From Telopea speciosissima (Eukaryota > Streptophyta > Magnoliopsida > Proteales > Proteaceae), in the NCBI RefSeq assembly GCF_018873765.1, contig NC_057916.1:13017501-13081500 (forward strand): a DNA stretch of 64,000 nt, read 5' to 3'. Each line of letters opens with the position of its first letter. The first letter of the stretch is position 1. Made by a program: the position numbers and the translations under genes. Below the pieces are notes generated by a model that searched no databases, was not told the DNA's origin, and was given only the letters and a program-made list of their open reading frames with translations. This document shows, piece by piece, positions 48,675-59,300 of this stretch.

Positions 48675-48950
48675 CTACTCTGTTGAATTTGTCAAGTTGG
48701 GATAAGGACCAAGGGGGCCATCTGAGTCAACATGCTGGAGGAACGACTCTGCTACCTTGAGCTTAATTTCGGAGGACCTTAGTAGGAGAAGCTTCATTTC
48801 TTTGTTGTTGTACTTAAAAGAGTACGCATTCGTATACTCACATTGTTGGGCCTTTTTATCAAACAACCACGACTGTCCAAGAAGAATTTGACGCACCTTC
48901 AGAGGGAGGATGTTGCACTGTACCGTATCCATGAACTCACCAATAGAGTA
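48675..48950 (-). pseudogene. Gypsy aspartic-protease region, C-terminal piece
   Basis: The minus strand reads YSIGEFMDTVQCN, LPLKVRQILLGQSWLFDKKA and YTNAYSFKYNNKEM. This is the usual end of the gypsy retroviral-type protease (compare the conserved HILLGRPW block). It continues, across the nested insertion, the region ending near 50,000. No RT follows; the frame reaches a stop just before the purine tract and 3' LTR. Confidence 0.75.
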
Positions 48951-48952
48951 TG

Positions 48953-49986
48953 TAATGTAGTCCTAGAATAGGAGATAATCCTACTAGGAGCCAGATAAAA
49001 GCAAGTGCTGGTCAAGCCTGCTGTTAGGGGCTGGTTAGGGACTGTTTTAGGGCAAAATTAGGGTTTAGGATGGGAATTTGGGAATGGGGTTTATAGGGTA
49101 TTAATGGGCAGGTCTAGGGGGTCAATATGGTATAAAAAGGTTAGGGTTTGGGTGAGTTTTGAAATTTTGCAATTCTGGACAGAATTGAGTTGCAGGTTTT
49201 GGGCTTTAATGGAGTTAGGGTTTATGGGATTCAAACCAAAAATAAAGGGGATCAATTGGGGGAAAGGATTAGAGGATTAGAAGAAGAATTTTGGCGTCAA
49301 ACTTACTGGAGATTCCATTGGCAGCAAGCTTCGACAGTTGTGAAGGATAAAACCACCTTCGAATTTGAAGAAGATCCTCCCAGCCGTCACGGCGTAAGGA
49401 GTCAACCGGATTCCCCCAGTCCCTTTCCACCTTGATAGAACCACGAGGATGCACACTCACAAGGAGCAACACTCAACAGAGTAGGGCAGCAGCAATGGCA
49501 GCAAACAAAAGCTTTTCATTAATCAAAATTCGTGTCTAATGCTAGCCTCCCTTATAAACTTATATAGAAGACTCAAAAATAGACTTAGACACTAAAAAGG
49601 AATGGCCTAACCCTATCCCTAACCTATTAGGTAACTTAAGCTAACTAGGAAACTAGAGTACTACAGGAAATAGACTCAAAACATGGCTGGACTTATAGAG
49701 TCCTAATCCAGCCCAACTTACATCACATGACCACTTAACCAAGTCACATAATCACTTAAATTGAACCAATTGGATGCAACCAATTTGAACCGGTTCAATT
49801 AAAAAACATAAAAATAAACTAAGTATTGGGTTAATCCCGTATGCAACTTATATACCCATATTTTAGGCCCATAAAAGTGGCCTATGACATTAGAAACCCA
49901 TGGGATCAAAGGCCCAACATGTATGTAACCCAACCCTAGACTTATTCCCAATGAAACAAGCCCTATTTGGTGATGAATTTGCATCA
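48953..49986 (-). mobile_element. LTR-like element with TG...TA ends, copy 2 (nested)
   Basis: 1,034 bp. On the minus strand it starts TGATGCAAATTC and ends TAGGACTACATTA. It is flanked by the 5-bp duplication GTATG (48,948-48,952 and 49,987-49,991) and splits the gypsy protease region. There are no internal genes. Same family as 38,252-39,418 and 59,684-60,754. It must be younger than the gypsy copy it interrupts. Confidence 0.85.
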
Positions 49987-49999
49987 GTATGTGAGCAAG

Positions 50000-51060
50000 C
50001 ACCTATCAGTAATTCTAGATTGGTGTTGTTCACCCATGCTATCTTGTATTGAATTTGGTGTGGCTCTGTTTTTAATCCCAACATGCGAACATCGTCTTTA
50101 AAGACAACATTTGTGCAACTACCTTATCAATCACCATGCTACATAATTGGTCATTGTACTTCATTCCGGTCTGGAAGATACTGCTAAGACGCCAATCTTC
50201 ATCCACAGAGACCTTGTGAGTGGTCAAAATAGGACGAAAAACATAACAAGCCTCATTGCTATCATTGCCGTTCACTTCACCTGGCTCACGCTCTATCTCC
50301 AAACAAATTGTCACAAGACTAGGTTGCTCTTTCGTATCAGTATAGACTATCAAACGATTGGGACATTGAACAGTGATATGCTCATACCCTTTGTACGTGA
50401 AACATTGAGTGCCGGATTTTGGCATCATATGAGGTTTGTTAGAACCATGTTGAGGTGGAGAATATGATCAGTTAGGTCGTGATTAATCTAGCCGCATACT
50501 CTTCAATTGTTTTGCGATCCTGTCTCGGCTATGAAAATTTGAGTTGCATGCGCTGCTTGTAGTTGGTTGGTAGGATTCTTCGGTTCATTGGTTCGCTCAT
50601 CTCATCCCAAGTAGTGACTAATTCGATGCCTTGAGTCTGATTATGTTTTTTGTGTTTGATCCACCAGACTTGAGCCGTGCCCTTCAGTTTAACCTCAGCA
50701 AATAGAATCTTTATGGCCTCAGTCAACCCGTACCATCTGAAGGTCTTCAAACTGTGAACCCAATTCAAATACTGCTTCAGATTATTGTTCCCGTAGAAGT
50801 CAAGGACATCTAATTTGGCACATCTTTCAGCTCCATAGGGAGCTTCACCAAAGGGTTGGCCAGCACCATATGGTGGAGGAGGTGTTGGTCTAAAATGTGG
50901 CGGGTGGTGTATAATATGACGGTGGTGGTGGTGGTGTGTGATGGGGCGGCTGCGGGGTTGGTATAACATGAGTTGGGCCCTGTTGGACGGAGTTGGAAGA
51001 ATCCCTAGATTGAATGGGACTCTTTCTTTTATCTTAGGCCACCAGTCGGTCAATAGAAGC
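50000..51060 (-). pseudogene. Gypsy gag, zinc knuckle and start of protease
   Basis: Minus strand. The gag core reads LDVLDFYGNNNLKQYLNWVH, LFAEVKLKGTAQVWWIKHK and TWDEMSEPMNRRILPTNYKQ (51,053-50,529), after a His/Pro-rich N-terminal stretch. A degraded CCHC knuckle follows (CFTYKGYEHITVQC, near 50,405; the second Cys is replaced by Tyr and a Gly by Glu). Then come the protease start with CSMVID (the DSG active site is lost as DKV) and LGLKTEPHQIQYKIAWVNNT, in a shifted frame near 50,085. Frameshifts and stops show it is dead. Confidence 0.85.
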
Positions 51061-51234
51061 TTACATGGATGCCATCATAGTCTGGAGAGAACTGACAGCA
51101 GTGTTGAGGGTATCAACACGATCTGTGAGGTTGGCAATTTATGTCCTGGTTTTTATCTTTATAGGAGTTTAGCTGTTGGAGAACCTCACTATTGGCCACC
51201 TCGATTCAAGGTATGATTCAGCTCTAATACAAAT

Positions 51235-53022
51235 TGATGCGATCCTGGGGTTCTAAAACCCTAAATTTTGGTCGCTGTTGGTCCACTCAATCAAAAGAAA
51301 CTCAAATAACATGGTCAGTGGCAGTTCTGTAATTTCAAAGCACAATTCAAGACTCTTTGGGAAGGGAAAGAGGACTTTAGGACATGGGTAAATAAGTCAA
51401 AGGAAAGTGACAAATCTGGAATTTAAAACCACTTGGAATAAAAAGAGAAATGAAGTTAAGAGTCAAGGGGCTTTGTATAAATTACAGGAAATAAGGCTTT
51501 AATATAAGAAGTATTCTTCTTCCTCATGATTCGTGATACAAGCTTACCAGTGGAAGAAGAAACCAGTTTGCAAGGGCAACAGTCCCTCACTCAAGGCTTC
51601 AATTCAATAATGCATTTGGTGTTTCAATATCAACTTCCAATCGCTGGAAAATCAAGGTCTCCTTCTCCATCAGCTGTTTGTCCATCCACACCTGGCCCCG
51701 TCCTCCGCCTGGTTGGACTGCAATTAACTGCAATGGATCTGTTTGTGGGAACCTTGGGGACTATGGCACAATTGGGCGCGATGACAGGGGTCGGGCAGTT
51801 TTTGCTATAACCGGTGCTTCGGCAGATGCTAACATCCTGCGTACGGAGTTGATGGCTATGAATTATGGTTTGTTCAAGACTCGTGACATGAACACTCCTC
51901 ATGTCCAACTACGGTCAGATTCATTGACTGCGGTTCAGATGGTATTGGGTGTATACCCAATTCCCTGGCACTCGATTAGCTTGGTCAAGGACATATGCAA
52001 GCTTCGTCGTTGCTTTAGGAGTTGTGTTCTTCTTCATCATGTTAGAGATCAATTCCTGCTCAGATTTTTTAGCCAGTTTCCTTTCCTCTTGTCAGGAGCT
52101 CCACTTGTGTATAAATAGTCTCCAAGAGGTCCTTTCCAGCTTAATACGGAATGATGCCAATGGGAAGAAATACTATAGGTTGTAAATACCTAAATTCTTA
52201 TTAATATAATCTCTCCTTTACCCACCCCCCACCCCCCCTCCCCCCAAAAAAAAAAAAAAAAAAAAAGAAGAAGAAGAATTCCAAGCCTCCCAAATATCAT
52301 CGACATCAGCCCAGCAATCAGCCAGAAAAATAAATATAATGATCCGCAAAAAACCCAGGTGGAAGTTCAAAGCACATTTTGTATGCAGGCTGTTTCTCAC
52401 AGCCGAGAAGGCTTTTGGGTCTAAGTTCCTAGGGTCTGAATTGGCCAAGGGAAGGAACTCACTCCTAAAATCTGAGAGGAAAAAAAGTATCAAAGGAGAT
52501 CGACTCAACTTCGTGGGGCTGTTGGTGTTGCCCAGAAACAGAGCTCGGAAATAATAGCAACAGAAAACAAAGGAATTAACGGAATAAGAAGGAAAGAGAA
52601 AGAATTGAGGAAATTAAAAGAGATAAGGTAAGATACACACGCTTGAGCTGATAAGGATTATAGTAGGAAAGAGATGCTGTCGATCACTTCAACGAACAAC
52701 ACACACCAATAACTCAACCACCAGTCTCAAATCTCAGCTCAATATTCTATTCCAATTTCTCATCGTTGATTACATACAAGTATAAAGAAAACAGGAAAAA
52801 AACCTATTCAAACTCAAAAACGATGGTAGTGTTTGAAACAAACTCCATTCTCTATCCACTGACACGCTAAAATAAAAACTTTAAAGGACAAAAAATAATC
52901 CCAAATAAGTAAACTGCTACCTGCCCTTATTATACCAAAAGCCCGGGTTGGGCTGGTTCCCTCTGGGCTTGGGTTTCCAAACCAGGTCATGTTGGTCCAA
53001 TCATTCTAGAGCCACTGCATCA
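51235..53022 (-). repeat. 5' LTR of the gypsy element, interrupted by an L1 fragment
   Basis: 1,788 bp, of which 644 bp are the L1 insertion plus its duplication, leaving about 1,144 bp that match the other LTR (1,131 bp). The primer-binding site lies at its inner edge (51,221-51,234). Its outer edge is 365 bp upstream of the PCC1 start codon and points away from that gene. Confidence 0.8.
51641..52278 (+). mobile_element. 5'-truncated L1 LINE with RNase H domain inside the LTR
   Basis: Plus strand, RVT_3-type RNase H: PRPPPGWTAINCNGSVCGNL, YGTIGRDDRGRAVFA, ILRTELMAMNYGL and LRSDSLTAVQM. The first catalytic Asp (usual NVDGS) is replaced by Asn. A stop (52,181-52,186) is followed by a short 3' UTR, a C-rich run and a poly(A) stretch (52,246-52,266). 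The 6-bp repeat TTCCAA (51,635-51,640 and 52,279-52,284) flanks it, and comparison with the uninterrupted LTR at 47,9xx confirms the insertion point. Confidence 0.85.
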
Positions 53023-53044
53023 ATAATTTCCATCAATACCATAG

Positions 53045-53195
53045 TCATCAATTACTGTATCTTGTCTCTCATAAAAAATTACCGTATGTCTGTCTCGTTT
53101 AAAAAAATTACAGTATGCTTGTCTGTCATAAAAAAATTATCGTATGCCTTGCTGTATGCTTGTCTCTCATCAAATAATTACTGTATGCATGCCAT
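53045..53195. repeat. Imperfect tandem repeat, ~35-bp unit
   Basis: About four to five units of the type TTACTGTATGCTTGTCTCTC then ATAAAAAA lie between the gypsy LTR and the PCC1 start. They are in the presumed promoter or leader of PCC1. Confidence 0.65.
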
Positions 53196-53386
53196 CCTTT
53201 CATACTAGGATGAGAATTCCATTATCCTTAGTCCTAATAGTGTTAATATGTTTTTTGAAACAGGGTTGTAGTGTTCTTCCCATCAATTTGTAGGAGCCCA
53301 AAAGGCCTTAAAGAGACTTTCCAAACAAGAAGTTAAGAGGAGGACATATTTCTGAAGGCCTTTTCTGTTCTCCGTTGGCTCTGTGT

Positions 53387-56300
53387 ATGGATTCCGTCGT
53401 TTCTGAAGCAGCAGATGGAGGAATTCTTCCTGAATGGGCGTTCAGTTGGTCAGAATCTCTCTCTTTATCTGTCTTGCCCAAGCTCAGCTAGTTAGTTTTG
53501 TTGCTGACTAGATGGTCTAGAAAAAAACAAGTTCAGAACATGTTTAAAGCTGCAAACAGTCTTGTTTCTTTTATAAAATTTAGAATTAGCTTTTTAATTG
53601 TCCTTCTATACAAGTACCCTTCTGAAAATTAGAGAAGATAAATGTTTAGAGGTCAGTTAACTTCATCAAGGATAATATGAGAGGGCATTTTGATAGTTAG
53701 GTCCCAAGGAGAGTTGAACTCATTAATTGGTAGGTGTTGATCCTTTCCAACTGAGCTACCCCCTTGGGGTCTGGTAGAAAATTTATTCAATTTTTTTTTT
53801 TCTGTTGAGATAATCTGTAGTTAGAGGTGCAGTCAGACACCCTTGGTTATTATTCTGAGTTGAAGTTACATAAGCTGCCTTTGTTATTTTAGATAGTGAC
53901 TTGCGCTCAAAGATCCGTGCTTTCCACTAGGTTTGTGTTTTTCTTTGTTGTCTAGAAACAGAACTCAGGAGTAGCCTCCTCCTTTGCCTTTTGCTGGTGT
54001 TATTGGGTCACTGTTTTTGGAAGGTGAAATGGACATAGATGAAGAATTTCAGGGATGTACTTGGGACTTTTGGCCATGCAGTCACAAAGTTTGGTTGGGG
54101 CAATACTGCTCCTTGTAGGCCCATTAACTTAGTTTCTTAGTAGGTCGCCCCCTTCCTTTGACCACCAGAAAGAAGAGTGAGATTCTGCCCCCTCTGATGG
54201 CCCCTCTCTTTTGACCACCATTGCTCTTGTGACCGCAAGCTGTCAGCGCCCCCCGTTGCTTTTGCTTATACTCATAAGCGCTATAAGAGCATCCCCCCTA
54301 GGGGATTGTTGCCTAACCCTCTTTAATTCTCTCTGTCTTCTGGATTTTTCTGGAATGTTAGGGGTCTCAATTCCTTGGCTAAGCAAGCTGCCATTAAGGC
54401 CCTCATTAAGTCCTCCCACTCTTCTCTCTGTGCCCTGCTCGAAACCCGTGTTCTTCGAGATAATGTGTCCCGCATCGCTCCTTCTTGGTCCTTCCTTTCC
54501 AATTATGACCATTGTCCTCATATTTGGATCCTGTGGGACCCTTCTATCCTTAACATCTCCATCTTGTTTGCTTCCCCCCAGATCCTTCACCTCTTCTTTT
54601 CCCCTCTTAATTCCCCTCCTTTCTTCCTCTCGGTCATTGATGCTCCTAACCGTGCTTCTGACCACCTCCCTTTGTGGGCTGATCTCTCCCTCCTCAAATC
54701 CCTAGTGAGTTCCTCCCCTTGGGGTATTGGTGGTGATTTCAATGTGGTCAGGTTCGGTCATGAGAAAGTAGGTGGTAGGCCCTTTCATTTCTCCTCCTCT
54801 AATGCTTTTAATGATTGTCTCGATGACCTTGGCATCTCAGATCTTCGCTGGTCTGGTTCCCCTCTCACTTGGCATAACCGTCGTGGAGGTTCTAATCGCA
54901 TAGCTTGCAAAATGATCGTTTTCTCATCAACGATTCCTGGCTATTCTCTTTCCCCAATTCTCATGCGAATTTCCTTCTCCTTGGCATCTCGGATCAGTCC
55001 CTGCCACTTTTGGATCCAGCCCTACATCTCCTTTGGTCCTAAGCCTTTAAAATACTTCGATATGTGGTCTTCTCACCCTCTCTTTCTCCCCTTAGTCCGT
55101 GATTCTTGGCACATGCCAACCTCCTTCCATTCCCTCCCTCCCCTTGCTTTTGCCTGTAAGCTTTGTAATCTTAAGCTTTCCCCTAAAGCTTGGAACTCAT
55201 CCGCCTTTGGTTACATTCCCTGGTCCTGATGGCTTTAGTATGGGCTTTTCCCTTGCTTGTTGGGACATAATCAAAGATGACTTTTTCAAAGTTGTTCGTA
55301 TCTTTTTCTTGAATCCCAGCCAGATCTCTAGGATCAATCAAACCGTCCTTTGCCTCATCCCTAAAAAGTTGGGAGCATCCTCTTTGTTTGATTTTAGACC
55401 TATCTCTCTCTGTAATCTCCTTTTTAAATTCATTGCCAAAATTCTTGCCAATCATCTTCAGTTAGTGGTTCCTTCCTTGGTCAGCCCTAGCCAATCAGCT
55501 TTCATTTTGGGCAGAAGCATCGTTGATAACATCCTTCTTTGCTCCGAAATTGTTAGAGGCTTCGACCGTAAATCCCACTCTCCTGTTGCCCTTATGAAAA
55601 TTGACATCCATAAATAATTTGACTCTATCAGGTGGGATTTCATTGGCGATGTTTTTGACTCAAACGTCCTTTCACCTTCCCTTCGTGCGCTGGATCCATT
55701 TTTGTATCTCTTCCCCTTCCTTCTCGGTTATTATCAACAGCTCCCCTGCTGGTTTCTTCCCCTCTAAAGTGGGAATTCGCCAAGGCTGCCCTCTCTCTCC
55801 CTTTCTGGAAGTTTTCTCTAGGAGCATTCAGTAAAAAACTGACCAACATCTCATCTCCCCCATTCCTAAATGCAAAGCTCTCAATCTCTCTCACCTTGCC
55901 TTCGCGGATGACCTTATGATCTTTTCTAAGGCTGATCCCTCTTCGATCTCTTCCATTATGTCCTCCCTCCATCTCTTCGAAAACCTCTTTGGGCTTAAGA
56001 TCAATCTCCTGAAGTCCAATATCTTCCTCTTTGGAGTCTGGAGTTTCTGACTCCGTCAAGGATCATCTTCTTCGCCTGACGGGATTCTCCTTGAGCTCCC
56101 TCCCTGTTAAATATCTTGGTCTCCCCCTCATTCCCGCTAGATTTACTGCCCACCATTGTTCCCCCATGTTAGACCTAATTAGAAAGCGCCTCCAGCTTTG
56201 GAAGGGCAAACTTCTCTCCTTTGCCAGAAGGCTTGAGCTCATTAGATCCGTCCTCTAATCCTCTTACATCTATTGATGTGGCATCTTTGGGCTTCCCAAG

Positions 56301-59300
56301 TCGACCATTTCTGTCATGGAATTCCTCTTTTGTGTCTTTCTTTGGAAAGGCAAAGAATGCTCCAAATTCATCCATCCTATTAGTTGGGCTTCTATCTGTT
56401 TCTCCAAATCCAAAGGTGGCCTAGGTATCCGTAGGATCGGTGATTACAATAAGGCTGGTATTCTTAATCTCATCTGGAAAATCATAACCAAACATGATTC
56501 TATTTGGTTTCATTGGGTTCAATCTCATTTCCTTGAAAGGACTCCCTGTGGACTGTCTGCTTTCCGGCGGACACATCTTGGGTTTGGCGCAAAATCCTCC
56601 ACCTCCGGTCTCTTTCCCTTCGTGCCATCTCCCTCAAGATTGCTGACGGCTCCTCCTCTCTTTGGATGGACCCCTGGCACTCTTCTGGTATTCTTTTTAA
56701 TCTCCTTGGATCCCGCTCTGTTTACTCTTCTGGTATTCCTAAGTTCTCCCCTCTCTCCTCTATTATTGTTGACGGCTTATGGTCTCCCCCTTTCCCCTTT
56801 GTCTTGCCCAGGTCTGGGCCCCCCTTCCCCCTCTTCCCCTCCTCCTCTCCTCCTCTATCGGACAAGACCATATGGATCCCCTCCTCCAATGCCCTTTTTA
56901 GCTCTAGATCGGCTTGGAATTTTGTTCGTCTCCAAGCTCCGAAGTTTCTCTTGCATATGCTTTTCTGGTTCAAAGGTCACATTCCTTGCCATAGTTTCAA
57001 TGTTAGGTGCGCCCTGAACAACTGCCTCCCCACCCAAGCTTTTCTTCTGCACCATCACATCCATGTTTCCCTTGCTTGTATCCTTTGTTGGAACGGTCTT
57101 GAGGACGTTGATCACCTTTTCTTCTCTTGCCCTTTCACCTCCCCTGTTTGGAAGAAAGCCCTCCAATCCATTTGGCCCTGCCCGAGAAGGCCTTTACCTT
57201 TTTCCCGTGAGTGGCTTTGGATGGATATGACTTTTTCAGGTAGTTCTATTTGTGATTCAGCAGGTAAACTTGTGCTAGGGGCTGTCATTTCTCATATTTA
57301 GATGGAAAGAAATCTTAGAAGATGGACCTCCAATTCCCGATCTTTTGATAAGATTTGGAAAGGCATCTTCTTTGATGTTAGCTCTAAGCTGCAGATTTTT
57401 CGTTTTAGCTCTCTTATTGACTCTCCTAGAAATAGGCACATTGCTTCATTTTGGAGCTTAGATGTTTCTTTTATTCAGACTCCTATCCCGCCCCTTTGGG
57501 GCTTGTTAGGGCTTGGGTCTTTTTATAGCTTCCCCCCTCTCTTCTCCCTATGTATCCTCCTCCCCTCCCCCTTCTTTTCTGTCCCATTTTTGGTAATGCA
57601 TTTTTATTTTCCCAAAAAAAAAAAAAGTTTCTTAGTAGGTGAATTGTGGGTGCTATACGGGAGAGACATACACCTAACTTGTGGAAGACCGCAATTAAGG
57701 TGCTCTCCCAGACATGTTCTTTCCTTTGTATATGAGCGCAATTGGAGTACGTTTTCATTTGTTTACTCCAAAAGGCGGAACCAAGGTTCAAAAACTCGGG
57801 TCTCGGAGCCATCTCGGCCCAGCAAAAAATCGAGTTGGGCCGAGATCTCGACGAGTTTGTGCATTTTTTTTTTCTGACTCGGAAGCCCATCTCCGAGGGT
57901 TTTAGACCTCTTTTGGGTCTGAAAATTGGTATACAACCTATTTTAGGCCATTTAAACACAATGGCATTATTAGATTTTGCAAAAACAAAGTCCAAATTGG
58001 AGTTTCTTGTTAGTGGGAAAGCAGGACAGACACACTTATTTTAGAAACCAGGACAGACACAGGACAAACAGTCTTATTTATGCCTAAATAACTCCTTCAA
58101 TATAAATCAGATTTAAGCAATCTTGGACTTGTTGGAAAGCTTTCAAAACATAGCTTTCCAACAAGTCCAAGATTGCTAAAATCTGATTTATATTGAAAGA
58201 GTTATGTACTGGTCAAACTTAATTCGGTGTGCGCGAATGTTGTCAAAATCACTTTGAATGAAAATAATTTTTTGGACATCAAAACAAATGAATATTTTAC
58301 CGCACTTTTGGTTTTTAGCAATGTTTTACCATAATAAGATTTATGGAATTTTTAGATTTGAGAAAAACCCCAGCATTAGAAAGTTGAAAACCGCACCTAT
58401 CGCCGAAAATCCAGTTTTTGTTCCTGAACTGGGGGGTTGACTTTTTTTCCTTTTGGAATTTGATTTTTTAACTATTTTTATTGGATTCAAATGGGGGGGG
58501 TATTTGCTTATCTATGAATAATATCTTAAGTAAATGCAAAAGCATTTACTTAAATGATATTAGGCATAAATAAGTGTCTGTCTTCTCTGTCTTGGTTCCT
58601 GGAATAGATAGGTGTCTGTATACCAAGAATTTCCAGCAAGATCTCGAGATTTGGCACTCATATAAAGGACCTACATGGGCATTTTCCTATGTCAAACCGA
58701 GATCTCGGAGAGATATTGACATTTTAAGTTTCGTAGGCCATCTCAACTCGGGAAATTGGAAAACCGAGAATCTCGGCGAGATCTCGCGAGATTTCGGACT
58801 ATGGGCGGAACCAATTGGGTGGTAAATAGTTGGAACAGTTGGTGTATGTGCACTACAACATGAGATTGAAGATGCAAGACATACGCATGGGCATGGACAT
58901 TGACAAAGACCAAATCGAGCTTAACAACATCTTTTAAGCGGAGTCAGATGAGAACAGTCCCATGTACGAGTGGGTGAAGGATCGAGGTGACATCATGATG
59001 GATCAACCCGGTGCTAGGCTCGACCCTGAGATTGCTAGTCAGATGTGTACCGATGTTAGGGAGTTCACGACTTTTGAGAGGGTTGAGTTCACAAACAGAC
59101 ACTCTGATCTTTTGAGTCCTAGCCTAGCGGAGAAGACGAGGATATTGACTGGTTGCATTCCAATTTCCACATGCATATTGTTGCTGTTTGGTGGTAATGG
59201 TAGTGATGGCTATAGTTTTGCGACCCTTCGAGATGAGTAAGACCAAGTGCAGCTAGAGCCAGAGCCTATGCTATTCATAAGAGAGACTCAGTTTGATCAT

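Larger units (their letters stand above)
47538..53022 (-). mobile_element. Ty3/gypsy-type LTR element, internally deleted, with nested insertions
   Basis: Two direct LTRs (47,538-48,668 and 51,235-53,022) share the same ends: on the plus strand TGATGCGATCCTGGG at the left and CATTCTA(A/G)AGCCA(A/C)TGCATCA at the right. Read on the minus strand the order is 5' LTR, primer-binding site (about 51,221-51,234, ATTTGTATTAGAGC, close to the Met-tRNA site), gag, CCHC, protease remnant, a purine tract GAGTAGGAGATT at 48,669-48,680, and 3' LTR. RT, RNase H and integrase are absent, so it is a deletion derivative. The host flanks (CCAAT and ATAAT) do not give a clean duplication. An LTR-like element (48,953-49,986) and an L1 fragment (51,641-52,278) are nested inside. 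Confidence 0.85.

Noticed and set aside
47533-53027. Target-site duplication for the gypsy element
   Set aside because: CCAAT on the left and ATAAT on the right do not match well enough; recombination or decay may have removed it.
53690-53775. tRNA gene on the minus strand
   Set aside because: A-box and B-box are present, but acceptor and anticodon stems do not pair; a SINE head fits better.
54243-54665. 140-aa minus-strand frame, and others opposite the L1 (55,640-56,059; 56,855-57,166)
   Set aside because: They are antisense shadows of the decayed L1 ORF2, which has low stop density on the reverse strand.
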